A DNA stretch of 64,000 nt from Gammaproteobacteria bacterium (GCA_018820765.1 JAHJNN010000012.1:186001-250000), one strand, 5' to 3'; shown: positions 1 through 9,259, counted from the first letter of the stretch. The notes: a model not told the origin generated them from the sequence alone. A program made the numbers and translations.

Positions 1-1415
1 CAACGGCCCTGGAAAATCTGCAGGCCCTTCAGCAGGTTCAGCGCCTGGTTCACCTGGAAATCGTTCTTCGACACGATTTCACCCGGCTCCAGCGCCGCGG
101 GCTTCTTGTCCTTGCCGTCCCGGCCCGGCTTGTCCGCCGGCGGCGCCTTGTTGACATCGCTCGGCTTGCTGAGCGGCGGGGTGTCCTCGCCGTTGGGGTT
201 GCTCAGGTGCTTGTCGAGATCCGCCTCGCGGATGCCCATGCCCTCATCCTCCGACGGCATGGTCGGGTCTTCCACCACGATGTCCGGCTCGATGCCCTTG
301 GCCTGGATGGAGCGCCCGCTCGGCGTAAAGTAGCGCGCGGTGGTGAGCTTGATTGCGGTGCCGTTGCCGATCGGCAGAATGGTCTGCACCGAGCCCTTGC
401 CGAAGGTGCGGGTCCCCATGACGACCGCGCGCTTGTGATACTGCAGCGCGCCCGCCACGATTTCGGAGGCCGAGGCCGAACCGCTGTTGACCAGCACCAC
501 CATCGGCACCTGCTTCACGCCCTCGGGAATGTTTTTCAGATAATCGAGCTGCATCGGACGCAGATAATGTTCGCGGCTGGCGTTCAGGCGCATCTTGGCA
601 TCTTCGGTGCGGCCTTCGGTATACACCACCAGGCTGTCGGGCTTGACGAAGGCTGCCGTCACCGCGACCGCGCCATTGAGCAGACCGCCCGGATCGTTGC
701 GCAGATCTAGTATCAGGCCCCGGAGCGGCGCCTTGTTGTCCTTGTAGAGCTTGTTCAAGGCTTCGGCCAGCAACTCGCCGGTGTGTTCCTGGAACTGCGT
801 CACGCGCACGTAGCCGTAGCCGCTTTCCAGCAGCTTGAATTTGACGCTGCGGATCTTGATGACCGCACGGGTCAGGGTCAGCACGATGGGCTTATCGACG
901 CCCTTGCGCGCGATGGTGAGTTTGATGTTCGAGCCCGGCTTGCCGCGCATCCGCTTCACCGCATCGTTCAGGGTCATGCCCTTCACCGGGGTGTCGTCGA
1001 GCTTGATGATCAGGTCGCCGGGCTTGACCCCGGCCTTGAAGGCAGGCGTGTCCTCGATCGGTGAGACCACCTTGACGAAGCCGTCTTCCATGCCGACCTC
1101 GATGCCGAGGCCGCCGAATTCGCCCTGGGTGCCGACCTGCAGGTCCTTGAATCCTTCGACATCCAGATAGGCGGAATGGGGATCGAGCCCGGTCAGCATG
1201 CCGTTGATCGCTTCGGTGATGAGCTTCTTGTCCTCGACCGGCTCGACGTAATCGCTCTTGATGCGGGCGAACACATCGGTGAAGGCGCGCAACTCCTCGA
1301 CCGGCAGCGCGGTTTGCGCGTCCTTGTCGGCGATCGCCGACAGGTTGAGGGTCAACGCCGCGCCAGCCAGCACGCCAGCCAGGCCGACGACCATGAATTT
1401 CGCCTTTTGTGTCAT
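1..1415 (-). CDS. ctpA: S41 family C-terminal processing peptidase (CtpA), 3' end cut by window edge
   Basis: Periplasmic serine protease that trims or degrades envelope proteins from their C-termini. The reading frame was taken by hand from the ATG at 1415 to base 1; about 471 residues are visible and the stop lies just outside the window. An N-terminal hydrophobic export signal (residues 7-29) is followed by a PDZ domain (about 95-170) and the S41 core. The serine motif GSASASEI (about 312-319) and the lysine motif TFGKG (K340) of the Ser-Lys dyad are both present. The C-terminus is charged and Pro/Lys-rich. The gene starts one base after the envC stop, so it is the last gene of gpmI-envC-ctpA. 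The assignment follows clear family motifs. Confidence 0.95.
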   Translation of the reverse strand, partial: MTQKAKFMVVGLAGVLAGAALTLNLSAIADKDAQTALPVEELRAFTDVFARIKSDYVEPVEDKKLITEAINGMLTGLDPHSAYLDVEGFKDLQVGTQGEFGGLGIEVGMEDGFVKVVSPIEDTPAFKAGVKPGDLIIKLDDTPVKGMTLNDAVKRMRGKPGSNIKLTIARKGVDKPIVLTLTRAVIKIRSVKFKLLESGYGYVRVTQFQEHTGELLAEALNKLYKDNKAPLRGLILDLRNDPGGLLNGAVAVTAAFVKPDSLVVYTEGRTEDAKMRLNASREHYLRPMQLDYLKNIPEGVKQVPMVVLVNSGSASASEIVAGALQYHKRAVVMGTRTFGKGSVQTILPIGNGTAIKLTTARYFTPSGRSIQAKGIEPDIVVEDPTMPSEDEGMGIREADLDKHLSNPNGEDTPPLSKPSDVNKAPPADKPGRDGKDKKPAALEPGEIVSKNDFQVNQALNLLKGLQIFQGR

Positions 1416-1416
1416 C

Positions 1417-2655
1417 TCACTTCACCCACAGGAGGGGATTAACAGGACGGCTTTGGTGCCGCATTTCAAAATACAGGCCTGGATCGGGCTGGCCGCCGCT
1501 GTTGCCGACCGCCGCGATGGCGTCGCCGGGCTGGACCCGTTCACCCACCTGTTTATACAGACTTTCATTATTGCTGTACAGGCTCATATACCCTTCACCA
1601 TGGTCAACAATGATCAGGTTGCCAAAACCGCGCAGCCACTCGGAAAACACCACCTGGCCGGCGGCAATCGCCTTCACCGCCGTACCCTGCGCCGCACGGA
1701 TGAACAGGCCTTTCCAGCTCACGCCGCCGCCTTCTCTCGGAGCGCCGAAATGATTCATCAGTTCCCCGGCGACCGGCAACCGCAATGCGCCTTTCAATCG
1801 TGAAAAAGGCCGATCGGAGCGAAAAGCCACCGGCGTATCCGTGTTGACGGCCACCGGGCGGCGCGGCCCGCCTGCCGCATCTTTTGCTGCCGCCCGCTTT
1901 TGTTGCGCTTTGCGGGCGGCCGCCTCGCGCGCCGCCTGCTGTGCCATCAGCCGGTTCAGGCGCTGCACCAGCTGCGTCAGGCTGCGCTCGTCGCGCTTCA
2001 GATTCGAAATCTGGCGTTGCTGCTGCTGAATCTGCACCGACAGCTTTTGCAGCACCTGTTCCCGCGCCCGCTTGTCGGCCAGCAGTTTTTTCTGCTCGGC
2101 TTCGCGCGCCGCCTGCAGCTGCGCCAGCTCGTCCGATTTTTGCGCGGTCTGCAGCTGCAACGCGTCCAGCTGCGCCAGGTCGGCGCGCAGCGCATCGATC
2201 ATGGCGTGCTGCGCGCGCGACAGGTGCGCCAGATAGCGCAGGTCGCGCGCGGCCTGGTTGGGGTCGCCGCCATTGAGGATGAGCTTGAGCGGGTCGCCCT
2301 GGCCGCGCTGGTAAGCGCCCTTGAGCGCCTGGGCGAGATGGGACTGCTGCGTTCGGATGCGTTCCACGGTCGCCTCGGACTGCTGGGCGAGCGTTCTCAG
2401 TTCGCTCTGCGTGCGCTGCCGCTCTCCGTCGAGTTGACGCATCTGACGCACCGCGCTGCTGATGGCACGCTCGGACTCACGCAGCTCGTCGACCGCCTCC
2501 TTGCGGTGCGCCTGCGTGTTGCGAAAATCCTGTTGCAGGGTCTGCAGACGCTGCTTGAGCGCGTCGAGTTCGGATTGCTTGCGATCGGCCTGGTTGGCTG
2601 CGGCGCACAACGGCCAGCTCAATGCCAGCAGGACGAGAAGTGGTCTGAAGTTCAC
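1417..2655 (-). CDS. envC: EnvC-type murein hydrolase activator (degenerate LytM/M23 domain)
   Basis: Periplasmic activator of cell-wall amidases during daughter-cell separation. The 412-residue product has a signal peptide (about 1-20), a long Gln/Arg/Lys-rich coiled coil (about 22-250) and a C-terminal LytM domain (about 290-412). The metal ligands of active M23 enzymes are missing: the first His position reads SWKGLF and the final HxH motif reads GLYFEMRH. That pattern is known for EnvC, which activates amidases rather than cutting murein itself. It lies 28 bases after gpmI and one base before ctpA. The order gpmI-envC matches E. coli. Confidence 0.93.
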   Translation of the reverse strand: MNFRPLLVLLALSWPLCAAANQADRKQSELDALKQRLQTLQQDFRNTQAHRKEAVDELRESERAISSAVRQMRQLDGERQRTQSELRTLAQQSEATVERIRTQQSHLAQALKGAYQRGQGDPLKLILNGGDPNQAARDLRYLAHLSRAQHAMIDALRADLAQLDALQLQTAQKSDELAQLQAAREAEQKKLLADKRAREQVLQKLSVQIQQQQRQISNLKRDERSLTQLVQRLNRLMAQQAAREAAARKAQQKRAAAKDAAGGPRRPVAVNTDTPVAFRSDRPFSRLKGALRLPVAGELMNHFGAPREGGGVSWKGLFIRAAQGTAVKAIAAGQVVFSEWLRGFGNLIIVDHGEGYMSLYSNNESLYKQVGERVQPGDAIAAVGNSGGQPDPGLYFEMRHQSRPVNPLLWVK

Positions 2656-2683
2656 CCGGGCGAGCTTATCCCAAACGCCGGGT

Positions 2684-4225
2684 TTACTCGAATTGCACGA
2701 GGGCTTCGCCGGTCATTTCCGGCGGTTGCTGCAAGCCCATCATCTTCAGCAGGGTCGGGCTGACGTCTTCCAGCGCGCCGGTTTCCGCCAGCGACGCATG
2801 GCTGCGGCCGATGTAGATCAGCGGCACCAGGTTCATGGTGTGGGCGGTATGCGCCTGTCCGGTTACGGCATCGCGCATCAGCTCGGCATTGCCATGGTCG
2901 GCCGTCACCAGCACTTCGCCGCCGCGCGCCTGCTGCGCCTCCACCACCCGGCCGAGGCAGGCGTCGACGGTTTCGATCGCCTTGATGGCCGCCTGCAGGT
3001 CGCCCGTGTGTCCCACCATGTCGGGGTTGGCGTAGTTGCAGATGATGACGTCGTACTGCTTGCTGTTGATCGCTGCGACCAATTTTTCGGTGACTTCGAA
3101 CGCGCTCATCTCGGGCTTGAGATCGTAGGTCGCGACGTCGGGCGACGGCACCAGCACGCGGTCCTCGCCGGGGAAGGAGACTTCCTCGCCGCCGTTGAAG
3201 AAGAAGGTGACGTGCGGGTATTTCTCGGTTTCGGCGATGCGCAGCTGGCGCAAGCCGAGTTTGGCGACGTATTCGCCCAGCCCGTTCTTGATGCGCTCGG
3301 GCGGAAACGCCACCGACACGGCGAAGTCGTCGCTGTAGCCGGTCAGCGTGCAGTAGGTCGCCAGGCGCGGCGTGGCCTCGCGTTCGAATTCGCTGAAATC
3401 GGGCTCGATGAACGGCCGCGACAACTGGCGCGCGCGGTCGGAACGGAAATTGAGGAAGATGACCGAATCGCCGTCTTCCATGGTCACCGGCTTGCCGTCC
3501 GGCGGCAGGATCGCCGTGGCCTTGACGAACTCGTCGGTCTCGCCGCGCGCGTAGGCCGCTTCCAGACCGGCCTGCGGATCCTCCGCCCAGAATTCGGTGC
3601 GCCCCTGGGTCAAGAGGTCGTAGGCGGCCTTGACCCGCTGCCAGCGGCGGTCGCGGTCCATCGCGTAGTAGCGGCCGATCATCGATGCGATGTGGCCGAC
3701 GCCGGTCTGCTGGATTTTTTCGGTCAGTCGGCGCAAGTAGATTTCGGCGCTTTTCGGCGGCGTGTCGCGGCCGTCCAGAAACACATGCAGGCACACCTTG
3801 TTGAGGCCTTCGCGCACCGCCAGATCGAGCAGCGCATGGAAGTGCAGCTCGTGGCTATGCACCCCGCCGTCCGACAAGAGGCCCAGCACATGCAGGGTCT
3901 TGCCGTTGTCGCGCGCCAGATGCACTGCATTCAGCAGCGCCGGGTTGGTGTAGAAATAACCGGATTCGATGGCACGGTCGATGCGGGTGAATTCCTGGTA
4001 CACCACGCGCCCCGCGCCGATGTTCAGATGCCCCACTTCGGAATTGCCCATTTGTCCCTTGGGCAGCCCCACTTCGGATTCCGACGCGTGGATGAGCGTA
4101 TGCGGATGATGTTTCCACAGCCGGTCCCAGTTGGGTTTGTTGGCTTGCGCGATCGCGTTGTCGGCGCGCTCCGCGCGGCAACCAAAACCGTCGAGGATGA
4201 TGAGGAGAACCGGCGTGGTCTTCAT
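2684..4225 (-). CDS. gpmI: 2,3-bisphosphoglycerate-independent phosphoglycerate mutase
   Basis: Interconverts 3- and 2-phosphoglycerate in glycolysis and gluconeogenesis using Mn2+ and a phosphoserine intermediate. The 513-residue length is normal for the family. The N-terminal metal-binding LDGFG (D12), the nucleophile Ser62 in MGNSEVGH, and the C-terminal VTADHGNAE metal motif are all visible. The start codon has no convincing Shine-Dalgarno sequence. A TATATATATT tract ends only a few bases before the ATG, so the transcript leader may be very short or absent; that is inference. It is the first gene of gpmI-envC-ctpA and is divergent from the ArsR-type regulator. Confidence 0.97.
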   Translation of the reverse strand: MKTTPVLLIILDGFGCRAERADNAIAQANKPNWDRLWKHHPHTLIHASESEVGLPKGQMGNSEVGHLNIGAGRVVYQEFTRIDRAIESGYFYTNPALLNAVHLARDNGKTLHVLGLLSDGGVHSHELHFHALLDLAVREGLNKVCLHVFLDGRDTPPKSAEIYLRRLTEKIQQTGVGHIASMIGRYYAMDRDRRWQRVKAAYDLLTQGRTEFWAEDPQAGLEAAYARGETDEFVKATAILPPDGKPVTMEDGDSVIFLNFRSDRARQLSRPFIEPDFSEFEREATPRLATYCTLTGYSDDFAVSVAFPPERIKNGLGEYVAKLGLRQLRIAETEKYPHVTFFFNGGEEVSFPGEDRVLVPSPDVATYDLKPEMSAFEVTEKLVAAINSKQYDVIICNYANPDMVGHTGDLQAAIKAIETVDACLGRVVEAQQARGGEVLVTADHGNAELMRDAVTGQAHTAHTMNLVPLIYIGRSHASLAETGALEDVSPTLLKMMGLQQPPEMTGEALVQFE

Positions 4226-4273
4226 GAAAAAATATATATAACCTGACTTGATTTTGTGGGATTATTTTAATAT

Positions 4274-4299
4274 ATGCGTGATTGCTAATCTATACGCAT
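4274..4299. promoter_or_regulatory. Interrupted inverted repeat between gpmI and the ArsR-type gene
   Basis: ATGCGT (4274-4279) and ACGCAT (4294-4299) are perfect inverted repeats. Between them is a second nested pair, GATT (4280-4283) and AATC (4287-4290). The region is AT-rich and lies between divergent starts. It could be an operator for autoregulation or for gpmI control. No binding site is known to me that matches it, so function is inference. Confidence 0.35.
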
Positions 4300-4391
4300 C
4301 ATCAAAACTTACATAATAAATGCCCTGGACGGCTTGGATACTGATCCGCCATTCCAGCCATATCAGGGCGCTCAAGAAATCAACAGAGGGT

Positions 4392-4721
4392 ATGAATATG
4401 ACAGCTGATTTGGAAGATGTGGATCTCATGGACAAGGACGAGCACATCGAGCAGGCCTCGCGTGCGATGAAGGCCATGTCGCATCCGCTGCGCCTGAAAA
4501 TTCTCTGTGTTCTGGGCGACAAGGAAATCAGCGTGCAGGATATCGTCGACCATGTCGGCACTTCGCAAAGCAATATTTCGCAGCACCTCGCCATCCTGCG
4601 CGACAAGGGCGTGCTGCGCACCCGCAAGGATGCCAACCGCGTGTATTACCGCGTGGGCGACACCCGCACCCTCAAGCTGCTGGGCATGATGCGCGACGTA
4701 TTTTGCGGCTTCACGAAATAA
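4392..4721 (+). CDS. ArsR-family repressor of the SqrR/BigR/YgaV persulfide-sensing type
   Basis: Winged-helix DNA-binding repressor. From the ATG at 4392 (upstream purine-rich CAGAGGG) the product is 109 residues; an alternative ATG lies at 4398. The core reads like E. coli YgaV (AMSHPLRLKILC, then SNISQHL for the recognition helix). It carries exactly two cysteines, C39 in KILC and C105 in VFCG. They are 66 residues apart, the spacing of the reactive pair of SqrR (C41/C107) and BigR (C42/C108), which form a tetrasulfide with sulfane sulfur. Metal-site motifs of ArsR/SmtB are absent. Sensing of sulfide or persulfide is therefore a strong inference. A terminator follows at 4744, so it is probably monocistronic. 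Confidence 0.88.
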   Translation: MNMTADLEDVDLMDKDEHIEQASRAMKAMSHPLRLKILCVLGDKEISVQDIVDHVGTSQSNISQHLAILRDKGVLRTRKDANRVYYRVGDTRTLKLLGMMRDVFCGFTK

Positions 4722-4743
4722 CGCCCCGCTGCAGCGGTAAGCG

Positions 4744-4777
4744 GCCCGGCTGCGCGCAAGCGTGCCGGGCTTTTTTT
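4744..4777 (+). terminator. Rho-independent terminator after the ArsR-type gene
   Basis: The stem arms GCCCGGC (4744-4750) and GCCGGGC (4764-4770) are followed directly by seven T (4771-4777). It lies 22 bases after the stop codon of the regulator and separates it from the RND operon. Confidence 0.85.
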
Positions 4778-4780
4778 ATG

Positions 4781-4880
4781 GGCATACGACGCGCTTCAGC
4801 GCATAGCGGTTCGGGTTCCCTTGTGGGCCACACGCGACTCAGCGCGTAGTGGATCGGAGTCCCCTTGTGGGGCATACTTC
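4781..4880. repeat. Two diverged copies of a small palindromic repeat (GCATACGA...GGATCGGAGTCC family)
   Basis: Two related units are visible: GCATACGACGCGCTTCAGCG followed by GGTTCGGGTTCCCTTGTGG, and ACACGCGACTCAGCGCG followed by TAGTGGATCGGAGTCCCC. The same design and near-identical words (GCATACGA, GTGGATCGGAGTCC) recur at 43298-43342 and, inverted, at 44077-44169. These look like REP-type dispersed palindromes that stay outside genes here. Confidence 0.6.
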
Positions 4881-4934
4881 AAAGGCCCAAACGCCGCGGC
4901 GCCGCGATTTGTCCGGACAACCCCATCCAAACGC

Positions 4935-4966
4935 TTGAATTAAATAATAAATTAGAATACTCTAAT
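4935..4966 (+). promoter_or_regulatory. Predicted promoter with overlapping operator palindrome of the RND operon
   Basis: A perfect inverted repeat ATTAGA-ATAC-TCTAAT occupies 4951-4966 in an otherwise AT-rich 30 bases. A possible -35 (TTGAAT, 4935-4940) and a weak -10 (TACTCT, 4958-4963) are 17 bases apart, so the palindrome would cover the -10. A repressor bound there would block the downstream RND gene, which starts at 4991. The nearest candidate repressor is the ArsR-type protein encoded just upstream. The palindrome is seen; the link to that regulator is inference. Confidence 0.55.
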
Positions 4967-4990
4967 ACTCGATTTCCTGGAGGTGCACCT

Positions 4991-6031
4991 GTGCTGAACC
5001 CCGCCCGTATTCTGGCCTGCATCATCCTTGCCGCCCCTTCCGCGTGGGCGGCGCTGCCCTTTGCCGTCGCCCCGGTGAAATACCAGATGGCCGACACCGG
5101 CTACTCCACCGAAGCCACCGTCGAGGCGGTCAAGCAGTCCACCATCGCGGCGCAGGTGGCAGGGCGTGTTGCGGCAGTCAACTTCGACGCCGGCGATTAC
5201 GTCAAAGCGGGCACCGTCATCGTGCGGCTTGCCGCGCAGGAACTGTCGTCCGCCGCGGCAGGCAGCCGGGCACAGGCGGCGCAGGCCGATGCCACGCTGG
5301 GCAATGCGCGTGCCAATTACGAACGTCAGCAGCAGTTGTTCCAACAGAAATTCATCAGCCAGGCCGCGCTCGACCGCGCCACCGCCGAATTCCGCGCCGC
5401 CGAGGCGGCGGCACGCGCGGCGCGCGCCGGCGTCGGCCAGACTGCGGCGGTGAGCGGCTACACCGTGATCACCGCGCCGTATTCGGGCGTGGTTGCCGCC
5501 CGCCACGTGGAGGTGGGGGAAACGGTGGCCCCCGGCACGCCGCTGATGACCGGCTTCGATCCCAAGGACATGCGGGTGATCGCCAACATCCCGCAATACA
5601 AGCTGGCCGAAGTGAAGGCCTCGCCGCGCGTGGCGGTGGAAATCCCCTCGCTCAACAAGTGGATCGAGGCCTCCGGCGTCACCGTGCTGCCGTCGGCGGA
5701 CGCCGCCACCCACACCGTGAAGGTGCGGATCGACCTGCCGACCAATCTGGAAGCCGTCATTCCCGGCATGTTCGCCCGCGCGCATTTCTCGGTGGGCAGC
5801 GCGCGCAAGCTCACCATCCCGTCGAGCGCCGTGGTGCGCCGCTCCGAAATCACCGCGGTCTACGTGGTCAAGGACGACAAGGTGAGCCTGCGGCAGGTCC
5901 GTCTCGGCACGCCGAACGGGCGCGGCCAGGTGGAAGTGCTGGCCGGCCTCAATCCGGGCGACGTGATTGCGCTCGATCCGGTCAAGGCGGGGATCTACGC
6001 CAAGAGCACCGCCAACCAGCCTGCGAAATAG
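4991..6031 (+). CDS. RND efflux periplasmic adaptor (membrane fusion protein)
   Basis: Bridges the inner-membrane RND pump and an outer-membrane channel. I chose the GTG at 4991 because GGAGGTG (4978-4984) precedes it and the product then begins with a signal peptide (hydrophobic core and SAWA cleavage region, about residues 1-21); an upstream ATG at 4865 would add 42 residues of unlikely sequence. The 346-residue protein shows the lipoyl-like half motifs (VAGRVAAVNFDAGDYVKAG; later TVITAPYSGVVAARHVEVGE), an alpha-helical hairpin rich in Ala/Gln between them (about 90-145), and the beta-barrel domain. The permease follows after 12 bases. Substrate cannot be read from sequence. Confidence 0.93.
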   Translation: MLNPARILACIILAAPSAWAALPFAVAPVKYQMADTGYSTEATVEAVKQSTIAAQVAGRVAAVNFDAGDYVKAGTVIVRLAAQELSSAAAGSRAQAAQADATLGNARANYERQQQLFQQKFISQAALDRATAEFRAAEAAARAARAGVGQTAAVSGYTVITAPYSGVVAARHVEVGETVAPGTPLMTGFDPKDMRVIANIPQYKLAEVKASPRVAVEIPSLNKWIEASGVTVLPSADAATHTVKVRIDLPTNLEAVIPGMFARAHFSVGSARKLTIPSSAVVRRSEITAVYVVKDDKVSLRQVRLGTPNGRGQVEVLAGLNPGDVIALDPVKAGIYAKSTANQPAK

Positions 6032-6043
6032 GCGGAGACACGC

Positions 6044-9000
6044 ATGGGACTCTCCGGACGCATCGCCCGCTTCTTTCTCACGTCCCAGCTCACCCCGCTG
6101 ATCGCGCTGATCGCGGCGCTGCTGGGGCTGTTCGCCATCCTGATCACGCCGCGCGAGGAAGAGCCGCAGATCAACGTGACCATGGCCAACGTGTTCATTC
6201 CCTTCCCGGGCGCGTCGGCGAAGGATGTGGAAGCGCTGGTGGCGACGCCGGCCGAACAGGTGCTGTCGCAGATCGCCGGGATCGAGCACGTCTATTCGGT
6301 TTCCAAGCCCGGCATGGCGGTGCTGACCGTGCAATACCTGGTGGGTCAGGACCGCACCCAGGCGCTGGTTCGGCTGTACGACACCATCCAGGCCAACCGC
6401 GACTGGGTGTCGCCCGAACTCGGCGTCGGCGAGCCCATCATCAAGCCGCTCGGCATCGACGACGTGCCCATCGTCACCGTTACCCTGTGGACGCGCGACG
6501 AAACGCGCGGCGCCTACGAGCTGGAACAGGTGGCGCACGCGGCCGAAATCGAGCTGAAGCGCATCGCCGGCACCCGCGAAGTCGCCACCGTCGGCGGCCC
6601 CGGCCGCGCGGTGCGGGTGTTGATGGACCCGGACCGCATGGCGGCGTTCGGCGTCTCGGCACAGGACATCCGCGACGCGCTGCAGGTGTCCAACGCGGCG
6701 CAGCCGTCCGGCACGCTGGTGGCGAACAACCAGGAGATTCTCGTCCAGACCGGCACCTTCCTCACCGGCGCCGACGACGTCAAACAGCTGGTGGTCGGCG
6801 TCGCGCAGGGACGCCCGGTCTACATGAGCGACATCGCCCGCGTGGTAGCCGGTCCCGACCAGCCGGCACGCTACGTCTGGCACGGCCCCGGCGCAGGCGG
6901 CCCGGATCAGGCCGCGCAGGGCCAGACCTACCCGGCGGTGACGCTGGCCGTCTCCAAGAAGGCCGGTGAAAACGCGGTCGACGTCGCCGAGAAGGTGATC
7001 GAGCGGGTGAATTCGCTGCAGGGCAGCGTGGTGCCGGAAGGGGTCGAGGTCAGCGTCACCCGCAACTACGGCGCCACCGCCGACGACAAGGCGAAGAAGC
7101 TGATTCAGAAGCTGATCTTCGCCACCGCTTCGGTGGTGCTGCTGGTGCTGTTCGCCATCGGCAAGCGCGAGGCGCTGATCGTCGGCGCGGCGGTGCTGTT
7201 GACGCTCGCGGCCACCCTGTTCGCCTCTTGGGCGTGGGGCTTTACGCTCAACCGGGTGTCGCTGTTCGCACTGATTTTCTCGATCGGCATCCTGGTCGAC
7301 GATGCCATCGTGGTGGTGGAGAACATCCACCGCCGCATGGGACTGGACCACGACGGCCTTGAAGCCATCATTCCCCGCGCCGTAGACGAAGTCGGCGGGC
7401 CGACCATCCTCGCCACCTTCACCGTGATCGCCGCGCTCTTGCCGATGGCCTTCGTCACCGGCCTGATGGGGCCGTACATGAGCCCGATTCCGATCAATGC
7501 CTCGATCGGCATGCTGATTTCGCTGGCGATCGCCTTCATCATCACGCCCTGGCTGGCGCTGAAGCTGATCAAGCAGGTGCCGCACGGCGCTGCGCAAGGC
7601 GACAACAAGCTCACCGCGCTGTTCCGCACCCGGCTGACGCCCTTCCTGCGCGGCAGCGAAGGCCGCGGCGCGCGCCGCAAACTGTGGCTGGGCATCGGCG
7701 TGGCCATCCTGCTGTCGGTCGCGCTGCCGGTGGTGCAGCTGGTCATCCTGAAAATGCTGCCGTTCGACAACAAGTCGGAATTCCAGATCATCGTCGACAT
7801 GCCGGTCGGCACGCCGCTGGAAAAAACGGCCCAGGTACTGAGTGAAATGGGAACGGCGGTCGCCCAGGTGCCGGAAGTCACCGACTACCAGGCCTACGCC
7901 GGCACCGCCGCGCCGATCAACTTCAACGGTCTGGTGCGGCAGTATTACCTGCGTTCCGGCTCCGAGGTCGGCGACCTGCAGGTCAACCTGATCGACAAGC
8001 ACGAACGTGACCGCAAGAGCCACGACATCGCGCAGGCGATCCGCCCTGCGGTCGAGACCATCGCGAAAAAGCACGGCGCCGACGTGAAAGTCGTCGAAGT
8101 GCCGCCCGGCCCGCCGGTGATGTCGCCCATCGTGGCCGAAATCTACGGTCCCGATTACGACGCGCAGATGCAGGTCGCCAAGCAGGTGCGCGGCGTCTTC
8201 GAAAAGACCGACGGCATCGTCGCCATCGACGACACGGTGGAGGACGACGCCCAGCGTTTCGTGCTGCGCGTGCTGCAGAACAAGGCGGCGGTGGCGGGCG
8301 TGGCGCAGAAGGACGTCGTCGCAGCGATGAAGATGGGGCTGGCAGGCGAGAACGTCACCCCCATCCACGGCAGCGGCGCCAAGTACGAAATCCCGGTGCG
8401 CATCACCCTGGCGCCGGAGCGCCAGTCCAAGATCGAGGAACTGCTGAAGCTCACCGTGCGCGGCAGCGGCGGCAAGCTGGTGCCGCTGTCCGAACTGGTG
8501 GAAGTGGTGCCAAGCGCGCGTGAAAAAACCATCTACCACAAGGACCTGCTGCCGGTGGTGTTCGTGGTCGGCGACACTGGCGGCACGCTGGATTCGCCGC
8601 TGTACGGTCTGTTCGGGATGCGCGGCGAACTCAAGGACATGGCGCTCGAACAGGGCGGCACGCTCGGAGAATATTTCATCCGCCAGCCCGCCGACCCCTA
8701 TGCCGGATTCAGCCTGAAGTGGGACGGCGAATGGCAGGTGACCTACGAGACCTTCCGCGACATGGGGCTGGCCTATGCCTTCGGCCTGATGCTGATCTAC
8801 ATCCTGGTGGTGGCGCAGTTCAAGAGCTATCTCACCCCGCTCGTCATCATGGCGCCGATTCCGCTCACCATCATCGGCGTCATGCCGGGCCACGCCCTGC
8901 TCGGCACGCAGTTCACCGCCACTTCGATGATCGGCATGATCGCGCTGGCCGGCATCATCGTGCGCAATTCCATCCTGCTGGTCGATTTCATCAACGAACA

Positions 9001-9259
9001 AGTGGCCACCGGAATGGACTTCCAGGAAGCGGTGATCCAGGCTGGCGCCACCCGCGCCAAGCCGATCGTGCTGACCGGCGCCGCCGCCATGATGGGGGCC
9101 TTCTTCATCCTCGACGATCCCATTTTCAGCGGCCTCGCGGTATCCTTGATCTTCGGCATTTTCGTTTCCACCCTGCTCACGCTGGTGGTGATTCCGGTGC
9201 TGTATTACGCGGCCAATTTCCGTAAACTTTCTTCTCACTCAACAGGAGTCTTCCCATGA
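6044..9259 (+). CDS. RND efflux transporter permease subunit
   Basis: Proton-driven inner-membrane pump of the AcrB/MexB superfamily, 1071 residues, the expected size. An N-terminal membrane helix (about 17-35) is followed by a porter domain, a helix bundle, the second periplasmic porter loop and the C-terminal helix bundle. The proton-relay pair is seen in ILVDDAIVVVENIHRR of the fourth membrane helix. It overlaps the next gene by four bases (ATGA at 9256), indicating tight co-translation with the DUF2892 protein. No outer-membrane channel gene is in the operon, so a channel must be shared. The position behind a persulfide-type regulator suggests export of a sulfur-related or thiol-reactive compound; that is inference. 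Confidence 0.95.
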   Translation: MGLSGRIARFFLTSQLTPLIALIAALLGLFAILITPREEEPQINVTMANVFIPFPGASAKDVEALVATPAEQVLSQIAGIEHVYSVSKPGMAVLTVQYLVGQDRTQALVRLYDTIQANRDWVSPELGVGEPIIKPLGIDDVPIVTVTLWTRDETRGAYELEQVAHAAEIELKRIAGTREVATVGGPGRAVRVLMDPDRMAAFGVSAQDIRDALQVSNAAQPSGTLVANNQEILVQTGTFLTGADDVKQLVVGVAQGRPVYMSDIARVVAGPDQPARYVWHGPGAGGPDQAAQGQTYPAVTLAVSKKAGENAVDVAEKVIERVNSLQGSVVPEGVEVSVTRNYGATADDKAKKLIQKLIFATASVVLLVLFAIGKREALIVGAAVLLTLAATLFASWAWGFTLNRVSLFALIFSIGILVDDAIVVVENIHRRMGLDHDGLEAIIPRAVDEVGGPTILATFTVIAALLPMAFVTGLMGPYMSPIPINASIGMLISLAIAFIITPWLALKLIKQVPHGAAQGDNKLTALFRTRLTPFLRGSEGRGARRKLWLGIGVAILLSVALPVVQLVILKMLPFDNKSEFQIIVDMPVGTPLEKTAQVLSEMGTAVAQVPEVTDYQAYAGTAAPINFNGLVRQYYLRSGSEVGDLQVNLIDKHERDRKSHDIAQAIRPAVETIAKKHGADVKVVEVPPGPPVMSPIVAEIYGPDYDAQMQVAKQVRGVFEKTDGIVAIDDTVEDDAQRFVLRVLQNKAAVAGVAQKDVVAAMKMGLAGENVTPIHGSGAKYEIPVRITLAPERQSKIEELLKLTVRGSGGKLVPLSELVEVVPSAREKTIYHKDLLPVVFVVGDTGGTLDSPLYGLFGMRGELKDMALEQGGTLGEYFIRQPADPYAGFSLKWDGEWQVTYETFRDMGLAYAFGLMLIYILVVAQFKSYLTPLVIMAPIPLTIIGVMPGHALLGTQFTATSMIGMIALAGIIVRNSILLVDFINEQVATGMDFQEAVIQAGATRAKPIVLTGAAAMMGAFFILDDPIFSGLAVSLIFGIFVSTLLTLVVIPVLYYAANFRKLSSHSTGVFP

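Noticed and set aside
1417-2655. EnvC as an active M23 endopeptidase
   Set aside because: The positions of the metal-binding histidines are replaced (SWKGLF, GLYFEMRH), which matches the known inactive LytM domain of EnvC.
2462-4246. A 594-residue plus-strand open frame over gpmI
   Set aside because: Antisense to a highly conserved glycolytic gene; composition typical of a GC-driven shadow frame.
4952-9238. A 1428-residue open frame on the minus strand opposite the RND genes
   Set aside because: It is a His/Arg/Asp-rich mirror of the plus-strand RND adaptor and permease, caused by high GC at third codon positions. It has no domain, no ribosome site and no plausible protein features.
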